Of a stretch of DNA of 26,391 bases, positions 1-5,938 are shown piece by piece (position 1 is the stretch's first letter; each line of letters begins with the position of its first letter). The DNA lies in IMG/VR virus record IMGVR_UViG_3300021517_000018, positions 1 to 26,391 of that record. One strand, 5' to 3'. This DNA comes from a virus. The notes beneath the pieces were generated by a model that was not told the origin of the DNA, did no database searches, and worked only from the letters and a program-made list of their open reading frames with translations. Made by a program: the position numbers and the translations under genes.

Positions 1-178
1 CCGGTGTGCTGACGAGGGAGAGCATCGGCTTGCCGGAGTCGTTCTTTCGTCCACCACCATCGAGCATGACTGCCGGGCTGGCTGTACCGGTACACGGTCC
101 TCCAGCGCGGCACGAGCACGAGGGAGCGCACGCGCAGAGGTATCCGGGCGGCATGGGCTTCGGGAGGTGGCAGCTCAT
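1..178 (-). CDS. DUF5664-like (dATP/dGTP diphosphohydrolase-type) protein, N-terminal part
   Basis: Partial gene running off the left edge; 59 residues are visible. The start is well supported: ATG overlaps the TGA of the preceding gene (ATGA), and a near-perfect AAGGAGG lies 9 bases upstream. Residues 43-59 read GRKNDSGKPMLSLVSTP, which resembles the conserved G-x-K-x-D-x-GK-P-x-L-x-L-(x)-P opening of DUF5664 proteins, some of which hydrolyse dATP/dGTP in phages that change their nucleotide pool. Residues 1-37 are unusual for that family: six cysteines (3, 15, 17, 21, 23, 29) among Pro, Gly and Ser. An internal ATG at 67 would remove this extension but has no ribosome binding site. Family assignment rests on a short motif; the catalytic part lies outside the window. 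Confidence 0.6.
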   Translation of the reverse strand, partial: MSCHLPKPMPPGYLCACAPSCSCRAGGPCTGTASPAVMLDGGGRKNDSGKPMLSLVSTP

Positions 179-615
179 CCGGGCGTCCCTCCTTCCGGTG
201 CCAGCGCTTCGGGCGGTGGCTCCCAGCCCGCGCCCTCGCGCTTCTTGTAGTACCACTGCCGGAACAGAGCGAAGAGAGTCCCCTGCATCATGTTCTCCTC
301 CTCCGTGACGAATTCCCCCTTCTCGACCTTGCCCAGCTCCGCGAGCAGGCACTCCGCGAGCGTCACGCTGCGGCTGGCGAGCGCGCTGGCGGGCGCGTCG
401 ACCATCTCGGGATTCGCGACGAGGCGGAGGAGGATGTCCTTGCTGAGCGTGCGCAGCGAGCTGAGGCGCTCCACGAATTCGGCAGCGCGCTTCACGGTCG
501 CCTCGTCGGGCGGGGGCTTCTGCTTCGACATCTCGCGGTCAATGAAGTCGAGCAGCATCTCCGCTCGAACGCTCATGTAGTCGCCGGTATCGGCGCGCAC
601 TTCGAGACCCTTCAT
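175..615 (-). CDS. hypothetical protein, mostly helical
   Basis: Encodes 146 residues, start ATG with AAGGAG about 9 bases upstream. The start overlaps the TGA of the UDG-like gene by 4 bases and the stop overlaps the start of the DUF5664-like gene by 4 bases, so it is translationally coupled on both sides. The sequence is charged and predicted helical (for example a stretch around residues 35-65, then LAECLLAELGKVEKGEF near 88-104), with a Pro/Glu-rich C-terminus ending PEALAPEGGTPG. No signal peptide, membrane segment or catalytic motif is visible, and I do not recognise the family. The neighbours suggest a role linked to DNA or nucleotide metabolism, but that is only inference. Confidence 0.8.
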   Translation of the reverse strand: MKGLEVRADTGDYMSVRAEMLLDFIDREMSKQKPPPDEATVKRAAEFVERLSSLRTLSKDILLRLVANPEMVDAPASALASRSVTLAECLLAELGKVEKGEFVTEEENMMQGTLFALFRQWYYKKREGAGWEPPPEALAPEGGTPG

Positions 616-1133
616 GTCTTCTTCTCCTTCTTGCGTGGTTTGGACTTCTTCTCCTTCACTTCAGGTACAGGCGGCAGCTTCTTCAGCTCCTTGAAGAACC
701 CGCTGAACTTGCCGATGCCCTTCAGCTTGTTCGTCATCGCGTAGAACGCCCACTTTCCCATCGCGAGGATGCCGGCGCTGGGATGCAGGTTCAGCAGCTC
801 CTTCCGCAGCCGCGGAGCGCAGCAGTCGACAGCTCGCTTCGCTTCGGAAGCTGACTTGGTTAACGGCAGGCAGAGCGCGCTGTTCGTCACCCAGATTTGG
901 GAGCGTGGGAGCGCAACCTTGTTCGCTTCGCAGCCGGCTTCCCAGAGCCCCGCGAGGCGCGTGCCGGTCGCTCCGACGAACGGGCGGAGCTGCTTCACCT
1001 CGTTCTTGCCGGGGTCCTGCCCGAGCCAGCAAAGCATCGCTCGCTTCGGACCCTCGGGCGGTACGGGCGTCTGCATCTTCCTCGGGCAGAGGTCGCAGCG
1101 AGCCCCGTGCGCGCGCGGGTCGTAGCGCTTCAC
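612..1133 (-). CDS. uracil-DNA glycosylase superfamily-like protein, Fe-S type, C-terminally short
   Basis: Encodes 173 residues from a GTG start that overlaps the TGA of the upstream gene (GTGA). The protein resembles family 4/5 uracil-DNA glycosylases, which excise uracil from DNA: C13-x2-C16 near the N-terminus, the water-activating/uracil-binding type motif LGQDPG (37-42) followed by PFVGATGTRL (51-60), WVTNSALCLP (81-90), and a Cys pair C104/C105, so that C13, C16, C88 and C104 could bind a 4Fe-4S cluster. LAMGKWAFYAM (123-133) fits the central beta-strand/helix. What should follow, the C-terminal HP(S/A) catalytic loop, is absent: after about residue 152 there is only a Pro/Lys-rich basic tail. 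It may be inactive as a glycosylase or work differently, for example as a DNA-binding or inhibitor-type homologue. Confidence 0.75.
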   Translation of the reverse strand: MKRYDPRAHGARCDLCPRKMQTPVPPEGPKRAMLCWLGQDPGKNEVKQLRPFVGATGTRLAGLWEAGCEANKVALPRSQIWVTNSALCLPLTKSASEAKRAVDCCAPRLRKELLNLHPSAGILAMGKWAFYAMTNKLKGIGKFSGFFKELKKLPPVPEVKEKKSKPRKKEKKT

Positions 1134-1411
1134 GGTTCAGCTCGACGCTTCAGCATCTCGTCCGCGACGAGGTACGCGTGCTTCGCCATGTCCTCCGGCG
1201 AGCGGTTGCCGCTGAAGCTGCTCGCGTTCAGCGCAGCGATGGCGAAGATGTCGCGAGCGCTGAGGTCGTCAACCACCATCGTCATGTTCACCGGTAGCTC
1301 GACGCGCTCGACTCGCGGACTCGGCTTCAGCTCCGCCAGCTCCTGAAGCGTCTTCGTTGCGCGAGCTGCTGCCTTGCTGCGACGCGCTTTCTTGCTGCTG
1401 AACTTCGCCAT
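1130..1411 (-). CDS. hypothetical protein with basic N-terminus
   Basis: Encodes 93 residues starting MAKFSSKKARRSKAAARATK. I chose ATG at 1411 because AGGGAGAAG lies at the correct distance; a longer in-frame reading up to 1480 would overlap the neighbouring gene and carries no better start. The first 25 residues are strongly basic, suggesting nucleic-acid contact; the remainder (VERVELPVNMTMVVDDLSA, then a helical segment) has no recognisable motif. The stop overlaps the GTG start of the UDG-like gene, so expression is coupled. Function unknown. Confidence 0.75.
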   Translation of the reverse strand: MAKFSSKKARRSKAAARATKTLQELAELKPSPRVERVELPVNMTMVVDDLSARDIFAIAALNASSFSGNRSPEDMAKHAYLVADEMLKRRAEP

Positions 1412-1413
1412 GT

Positions 1414-1710
1414 TCACTTCTCCCTGTTTCGCGCTGCGTGGTACTTCGCTCTGTAATACGCCCGCCGCTTCTCCAGCCACACGGGGTCCTTCTTCATCTT
1501 CGCGTAGAACTTCCGCGACTCGTTCCGGGCGCGCTCTCGGCGCTGCTCCTGAAGCTGCTCGTCCAGCGGGTCACCCTTCATGGCGACGCCGAGCGCTCGC
1601 GGACTATGGCGTCCAGGTACGGCACGCCACGTCCGCAGAGCCTCGACCAACAGCTCCCAGTTGCTCCCCCCGGTCATCCCGGGGGGCAGGTCATCTGGGT
1701 TTACGTCCAT
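1414..1710 (-). CDS. hypothetical basic helical protein
   Basis: Encodes 98 residues. The C-terminal two-thirds (from about residue 50) is a highly charged Arg/Lys/Glu helix with several tyrosines (FYAKMKKDPVWLEKRRAYYR and onward), resembling small phage proteins that contact nucleic acid, but no named family was recognised. The N-terminus is Pro/Gly-rich. It begins 4 bases after the TAG of the preceding gene and ends 2 bases before the next start, so it sits inside the same leftward transcript. The ribosome binding site (GAAGAAG) is weak, consistent with coupling. Confidence 0.7.
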   Translation of the reverse strand: MDVNPDDLPPGMTGGSNWELLVEALRTWRAVPGRHSPRALGVAMKGDPLDEQLQEQRRERARNESRKFYAKMKKDPVWLEKRRAYYRAKYHAARNREK

Positions 1711-1714
1711 GCTG

Positions 1715-2629
1715 CTACTTCTTCGACTTCTTCTTGCTGCCCTTCTTGGCAGCCGCCTTGGCCTTCTCCGCGGCCTGCTTCGCTTTCGCCTTCTTCACGG
1801 CGGGCGAGTCCAGCTCGGAGCCCTTCTTGGACTTGGCCGGCTTCTCCTCCGGCTCCTCCTCGGTCTCCTCGGGCTCGGACTCCTCGGCTTCCTCCGCCTC
1901 GTCCGACTCCTCGGTCTCCTCGCTCTCGTCGTCGACTTCCTCCGCCTCCTCGTCCTCGTCCTCGGACTCCTCCTCGGCTTCTTCGTCTTCGGAAGCCTCC
2001 TCGGACTCCTCCTCGGACTCGTCCTCCGAGCCCTCGTCCTCGGACTCGTCGCCGCCCTCGTCATCGCTCTCCTCGCCCTCCGCCTCCTCCGTCTCCTCGT
2101 CCTCCGTCTCCTCGGCGTCGTCGCTGGAGGAGTCCAGCTCGGCGTCGGGCGGGAGCCACTTCGCGACCTTGTTCCGGTCTTCCCCGTTGTACGAGTCGCC
2201 CGCGAGGTACGCGCGCAGCTCGACCTCGTTGTCCTCGATGTACTGGAGCAGCTCGTCGACCGCCTTCATGTTGCGCATCACGGTCGGGTCGTTCGGCTTC
2301 TTCTTCGGGCCGCTCTCCAGCTTCAGCTTCTTCGGGTAGCCGGCGGCGTACGCGAGGAAGGCGATTTTCTGCAACGAGAAGCCCGGCGACAGGGAGGCGA
2401 ATTCCACGACCTCCTTCTCGTTCCCGGTGATTTCGTCCTCCGTGTTCAGAATCTTGAACACGAGCATCCGGTTCGGGTAGCTCTTGGGGGACTTCTTCCG
2501 CCACCCCTTCGGCCCCGGCCTCCCCTTCGACTTCAGCGCGAGAGCGTACGCGCCATCATCGACGGGGAGTGACTGCGTGGGCTTCTGGCCCGGGTTGTAC
2601 TCGATGACCTTCGCTTCACCTTTCGGCAT
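1715..2629 (-). CDS. putative ssDNA-binding-like protein with acidic and basic tail
   Basis: Encodes 304 residues. Residues 1-162 look like a compact domain: a beta-rich part (GAYALALKSKG at 26-36, MLVFKILNTEDE at 55-66, EVVEFASLSPGFSLQKIAFL at 73-92) followed by helices. This layout and the position directly after a Sak4-like ATPase resemble DUF669/single-strand-binding proteins of phage recombination modules; that is inference, not a motif match. Residues 163-262 are almost only Glu, Asp and Ser (with some Ala, Thr, Gly), and 263-304 are Lys/Ala-rich, giving an acidic then basic tail. Acidic tails in phage SSBs recruit partner proteins; the extra basic end is unusual. Start ATG follows GAAAGG about 9 bases upstream. 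Confidence 0.75.
   Translation of the reverse strand: MPKGEAKVIEYNPGQKPTQSLPVDDGAYALALKSKGRPGPKGWRKKSPKSYPNRMLVFKILNTEDEITGNEKEVVEFASLSPGFSLQKIAFLAYAAGYPKKLKLESGPKKKPNDPTVMRNMKAVDELLQYIEDNEVELRAYLAGDSYNGEDRNKVAKWLPPDAELDSSSDDAEETEDEETEEAEGEESDDEGGDESEDEGSEDESEEESEEASEDEEAEEESEDEDEEAEEVDDESEETEESDEAEEAEESEPEETEEEPEEKPAKSKKGSELDSPAVKKAKAKQAAEKAKAAAKKGSKKKSKK
1844..2143 (-). repeat. low-complexity GAG/GAC/TCC codon repeat (acidic tail)
   Basis: About 300 bases composed almost entirely of Glu, Asp, Ser and Ala codons (GAG, GAC, TCC, GCC) encoding residues 163-262 of the preceding feature. The repetition is irregular rather than a strict tandem array. It creates long false open frames on the other strand that read as Ser-rich protein. 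Such DNA is prone to slippage, so length may vary between relatives. Confidence 0.8.
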
Positions 2630-2726
2630 GACTTGCTACCTTTCGTTTGGGTTGGACAGCGTGGGATGCGGTTTCGCATTCAACTGCGAGGGAGCTTCAC
2701 CGCAAACCTCCCCTCGTACACTCCGC
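2630..2726 (-). other. 97-base gap with possible leader peptide
   Basis: This gap separates the Sak4-like gene from the putative SSB gene, wider than usual for this operon. It contains GGGGAGG followed 6 bases later by GTG AAG CTC CCT CGC AGT TGA, a possible six-codon leader, and the real ribosome site of the SSB gene (GAAAGG). No terminator-type hairpin was seen. The leader is weakly supported. Confidence 0.3.
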
Positions 2727-3533
2727 CTACTTCTTCTTGAGCGGCGGAGCCACCTTCGTGGTCTGAAGCTTCTTCTTGATGCCGCGCACCTCGGCAAGCA
2801 TCTTCCCGAGGTTGGCAGGGTACGGCGACGGGAGTGCCCAGCGGCTCTTGCAAATCCAGTCGCCGGAGCGGTCGAGATGAAGGAGACCCTTCCACTTCTT
2901 CTCCAGCTTCCCGGTCTGCTCGTTCTTGACCGTGACCATCTTCGAAGTCATGCGCGCGATGATGTCGCACTGGCCGGGCATCCACTGCTTCGCCTTGCCC
3001 TGGAGGAACGGGCGACCTTCACCGCCGTCCTTCAGCGCTTGACCGCCCATCGTGTCCTCGTAGGTGGGTTGCGCCTCCCATGCGGTGAAGATGATGCTCT
3101 TGCCGTACTTCTTCACCGTGTCATTGCAGGTCATCTCCAGCGTGCGGAAGTTGGCGAGCACCTCCTGCCAGCCTTCGAACCCGAGCGCCTTCTCACCTTC
3201 GCCGTCGCTCAGGTAGTTCACGAGCTGGCCGCACATCACGGAGAGCCCGTCCACGGTGATGACCGTGACCGTCTTGTCCTGTCGGAGCTGCCGCACTGCG
3301 GAGGCGGCTTCCTCCACCGGGTTCTGCGAGTCGAGCAGCGCCACGCGAGCGTTCGGCGCGACCTGCGCGATGGAGTGCGCCTCGCCGGGCTCGGGAGTCA
3401 CCCACGCAGCGCCCTCGCCTTTCCCCTCCGGCGTGAGCGTGAGCGCGAGTCGGGACTTCCCGACGCCGGTTTCACCGTAAACGAACGCGTAGATGACGCC
3501 CTTCAGCAGAGCGCCGGCTGTGGTCAGCTTCAT
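2727..3533 (-). CDS. RecA-fold ATPase, AAA_24 / Sak4-like
   Basis: Encodes 268 residues, ATG with AGGGG 8 bases upstream. Walker A is GETGVGKS (20-27) and the Walker B strand is TVITVDG (90-96, D95). A later segment (IIFTAWEAQP, then the GGEGRPFLQGK region and CDIIARMTSK) matches the order seen in AAA_24 proteins, which include the Sak4 phage single-strand annealing/recombination ATPases. The expected role is ATP-dependent annealing or strand exchange in the cytoplasm with a phage SSB and exonuclease; here the putative SSB is immediately downstream and a PD-(D/E)XK nuclease two genes upstream, supporting that role. The stop is TAG, followed by a 97-base gap. Confidence 0.85.
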   Translation of the reverse strand: MKLTTAGALLKGVIYAFVYGETGVGKSRLALTLTPEGKGEGAAWVTPEPGEAHSIAQVAPNARVALLDSQNPVEEAASAVRQLRQDKTVTVITVDGLSVMCGQLVNYLSDGEGEKALGFEGWQEVLANFRTLEMTCNDTVKKYGKSIIFTAWEAQPTYEDTMGGQALKDGGEGRPFLQGKAKQWMPGQCDIIARMTSKMVTVKNEQTGKLEKKWKGLLHLDRSGDWICKSRWALPSPYPANLGKMLAEVRGIKKKLQTTKVAPPLKKK

Positions 3534-3538
3534 GTTTG

Positions 3539-3552
3539 TTACCCCTGGGTAA
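3539..3552. promoter_or_regulatory. small palindrome overlapping the ribosome binding site
   Basis: TTACCC and GGGTAA arms separated by two bases lie just upstream of the Sak4-like start codon. In the gene orientation the sequence contains AGGGG, the only plausible Shine-Dalgarno for that gene, so pairing of the arms would hide it. It might be a translational or transcriptional control site; it could also be chance. Confidence 0.35.
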
Positions 3553-3596
3553 ACGGACAGCGACGTGGACGAGCAGCGGATGTCACCGCTCGGTTA

Positions 3597-4097
3597 CTAC
3601 TCGAAAGGCGACTTGAGGGAAACCTGGAGCGGGAAGAGGAGCTGACCACGACCCATCGCCCAGCGCAGGCGCTGGAGCAGCGCGGCGAGCGCCGGGTTGC
3701 TGAAGTCGATGCGGTCGGTGCCGCGCTCCTGCCCGACCAGCGGGCAGCCTTCGGTGTGCTCGGGGACGTTGCCCGCGTGGAACATGCACTGCTCGAAGCG
3801 CACCTTCTTGAGCGGTGACTCGATGACGTAGATGCCGTTCGGCTCCTTGCGCGTGAAGATGACCGGCAGCTCCTGCCCGAACTTCGGGCTGTGCCGAAAC
3901 TCCACGCTGTACGTTCCGTTCGGGATGCAGCTCCGTCCCTTGTCCTTGACCTCGTCACCCAGGAACTTGTCCTCCAGCGTGTAGCACTGGAAGCCGCGGT
4001 TCCCTTCGTCCTTGGGGTTCAGGTACAGCTCTCCGATGGTGGACTTCTCGGACAGCCATCGCCGCCAGAGGTACAGCTTCAGCATGTCGTTCGTCAT
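3597..4097 (-). CDS. DUF5675 family protein
   Basis: Encodes 166 residues. The arrangement is characteristic of DUF5675: ELYLNPKDEGNRGFQCYTLED near 23-43, CIPNGTYSVEFRHSPKFG (57-74), YVIESPLKK, then FHAGNVPEHTEGCPLVG (105-121) with the H-A-G-N and G-C-x-L-V-G signature. The H...GC pattern resembles the catalytic pattern of L,D-transpeptidase-like folds, so a cell-wall or amide-acting role is possible, but the family's function is not established. It sits between the nuclease gene and the Sak4-like ATPase gene, which is surprising for a wall enzyme. The stop is a tandem TAG TAA. AAGGA about 10 bases upstream supports the ATG. Confidence 0.85.
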   Translation of the reverse strand: MTNDMLKLYLWRRWLSEKSTIGELYLNPKDEGNRGFQCYTLEDKFLGDEVKDKGRSCIPNGTYSVEFRHSPKFGQELPVIFTRKEPNGIYVIESPLKKVRFEQCMFHAGNVPEHTEGCPLVGQERGTDRIDFSNPALAALLQRLRWAMGRGQLLFPLQVSLKSPFE

Positions 4098-4117
4098 TGG
4101 CGCAGGTTCCTTCTACT

Positions 4118-5065
4118 TCACATCCAGGGTGGAACTTCCTTCCCGGGCTCCGGCTTCCACTTGATGACCGGAGTGCCGTCCTCGAATTCGTAGCCAAGCG
4201 CGCCGTCGCGTCCCTTCGTGCAGATGTCGCGGTAGCTGCACGGACCGTACGGGCGCGTGCAGTTCAGCCGGCGCTCCGGGCTCGCGTTCCAGTCGATGAG
4301 GGACGACTGCATCACCCAGGTCGTGAAGTCCTTGCGGAACCACGAGAGCGCGTGCTGCACAGCATCCACCGCGAGCACCGCACGCGGGTAGCAGCGAGCA
4401 GCATCCGTGTCCGTGGCCTTCTTCACCACGTCGTAGAGCAGCCCCTTCAGCGGGCCGAAGCGCTCGACCTCCTTCTTCGACCAAAGCGCCATGTAGAGCA
4501 GCGGCTGCCCGTGGAGCGCGTAGTTGTCCATGACCGCGTTCGCGGACTCGGAGGTGCTCTTGCACTCCCCGATGTAGATGTTGCCGCGCCAGCGCTCGAC
4601 GGAGTCGAGCCGTGCGCCGCGCCACGCCCACTCCGGCGCTTCCTTGGTGAGCCCACGTGGCTCCAGCTCGTACTCCACCGCTAGCACCTCGGGCTTCGGG
4701 AGGAGCTTCCAGTGCTTCACGTACCCCTCGAAGGTCTTCTCTGCGATTCCGAGCGCACGCTGCGGCATCGGGCGGCGCGGGTACTTCGCGTCCCACGCGT
4801 CGCGGAACGCGCGAATCTGCTTCTTCCAGAGGTCGCCGCTGTACTTGTCGTTCAGCCACTGCGCGCGAGCTGCGTGCATGTAGAGCCCGACTGCGAAGTG
4901 CATCGGCACTTCTTCGCCGCGCAGCAGCATTCGGCGGACGCGTGCGAACTGGTACTCCTTCCAGCAGTGCGCAGCTCCGGGCTCGATGTTCGACCAGCCC
5001 TTCGCAGTGCTCTCCAGCTCCAGCTTGAGCAGTTTCCCTGGGGTCAGCTTCGTGGGCATGGGCAT
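4118..5065 (-). CDS. PD-(D/E)XK nuclease with Cas4/AddB-like cysteines
   Basis: Encodes 315 residues starting MPMPTKLTPG. I chose ATG at 5065, 4 bases after the upstream stop and about 11 bases after GGAGAGG; a GTG at 5107 would add 14 residues but has a poor ribosome site. In this numbering the nuclease core is visible: D154 (GARLD), E167-x-K169 (GECKS) and H-G-Q-PLLY (Q187) like motif IV of RecB-type nucleases. C34 plus C269, C276 and C282 (C-x6-C-x5-C) match the split four-cysteine set that binds a 4Fe-4S cluster in Cas4, AddB and related exonucleases. Likely a 5'-3' or end-processing exonuclease working with the Sak4-like ATPase and SSB-like protein downstream. Confidence 0.85.
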   Translation of the reverse strand: MPMPTKLTPGKLLKLELESTAKGWSNIEPGAAHCWKEYQFARVRRMLLRGEEVPMHFAVGLYMHAARAQWLNDKYSGDLWKKQIRAFRDAWDAKYPRRPMPQRALGIAEKTFEGYVKHWKLLPKPEVLAVEYELEPRGLTKEAPEWAWRGARLDSVERWRGNIYIGECKSTSESANAVMDNYALHGQPLLYMALWSKKEVERFGPLKGLLYDVVKKATDTDAARCYPRAVLAVDAVQHALSWFRKDFTTWVMQSSLIDWNASPERRLNCTRPYGPCSYRDICTKGRDGALGYEFEDGTPVIKWKPEPGKEVPPWM

Positions 5066-5069
5066 GAAG

Positions 5070-5471
5070 CTACCATCCTCTCCGCGCTCCGGCTTCGGCA
5101 GCCTCACGCTCTATCGTCTTGCGTCGTTTGGTCCCGCGGTCGCTTCGACCGCGGGCTTTCCACAGCATCCCGGGCCGCTCCACCAGTCGGTCGAGCAGGT
5201 TCTGAAGCACCTCAACGACCGCGTCCTGTTCCTCCGCGGTCAGTGAGCTGCCGTCGACCACTGCTCCACCTTCTTGGAGGAATGGGCGGGGGTTCTTAAC
5301 CGCCCATTCCAGCCCGTTCTTCATCGCCAGCTCCACCGCGCTCGTCGCGAAGACGCTGATGCGTGCCTTGCGCTTTCGCTCAGCAAGTCGGAGAGCAAAG
5401 CTGCTCGCCGCTCGCTGAGCTTTCGCGTGGTGCATCGCGCGTACGTCGGCGGGTGTGAGCTGGCGAGCCAT
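5070..5471 (-). CDS. hypothetical basic protein
   Basis: Encodes 133 residues, starting MARQLTPADVRAMHHAKAQR. It is rich in Arg, Ala and Glu, mostly helical, with a basic C-terminus (KARGRSDRGTKRRKTIERE). The central part (SLTAEEQDAVVEVLQNLLDRLVE) reads as an amphipathic helix. No family recognised. ATG overlaps the preceding TGA by one base (TGATG); the gene ends 4 bases before the ATG chosen for the nuclease, so the pair is probably co-translated. Confidence 0.75.
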   Translation of the reverse strand: MARQLTPADVRAMHHAKAQRAASSFALRLAERKRKARISVFATSAVELAMKNGLEWAVKNPRPFLQEGGAVVDGSSLTAEEQDAVVEVLQNLLDRLVERPGMLWKARGRSDRGTKRRKTIEREAAEAGARRGW

Positions 5472-5938
5472 CAGATGATGCCGCTCGCCGCCAGCTTGTT
5501 CTCGACCTCGGCGGTGAGCACACGCGCCTGTTCGGCAGCGTCAGCGCGCTCCTTCTGGAGCAGCGCCTCCAGCTCCTTGATGCGCGTCTGCTGCTCGCCG
5601 CCCGCCTGCGTGTGGGCGGTAATCATGTCGCTGAACGACTGGCACTTCTCGAACAGCTCCTTGTTCTGCTCCGCGAGCATCAAGAACTTGGGCTTCAGCT
5701 CCGCCAGCTCGCGCTCCTTCTCGGAGGCGTAGCGTTCGGTCTCGCGCATGTCGTGCGCCATCTCCGCTCGCGCACGCCCCTGCTGAAACGCCCAATCCAA
5801 CGCCTCGTTGATTCCGTGCAACCCCATGCTCCGCTCCATCGTGAGTGCTCCGTTCACTGCATCTGCGAGGCGCGTGTTCGCCATCAACCTGCGCCCCAGC
5901 CTCTCCCTCTTGTTCTCATCCGGTGCTGCCATGTTCAT
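5471..5938 (-). CDS. hypothetical coiled-coil protein
   Basis: Encodes 155 residues from ATG at 5938, which forms TGATG with the helicase stop and has AGGGAGAAGAG upstream; a GTG three bases earlier is possible but less likely. Residues from about 55 to the end are a long heptad-like helix rich in Glu, Lys, Ala and Gln (for example ETERYASEKERELAELKPKF and RIKELEALLQKERADAAEQA), predicted to form a coiled coil. No catalytic motif. It may be a small accessory or scaffold to the SNF2-type helicase encoded just upstream, but this is only from position. Confidence 0.75.
   Translation of the reverse strand: MNMAAPDENKRERLGRRLMANTRLADAVNGALTMERSMGLHGINEALDWAFQQGRARAEMAHDMRETERYASEKERELAELKPKFLMLAEQNKELFEKCQSFSDMITAHTQAGGEQQTRIKELEALLQKERADAAEQARVLTAEVENKLAASGII

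Noticed and set aside
41-67. Third copy of the GGTGGTGGACGAA element
   Set aside because: It lies within the DUF5664-like coding frame and shares only the core, without the TTGAC part; likely chance in Gly/Arg codons.
1374-2430. Long Ser-rich and Pro/Arg-rich open frames on the plus strand
   Set aside because: They are shadows of the acidic repeat and the basic genes on the minus strand; no ribosome site or plausible protein composition.
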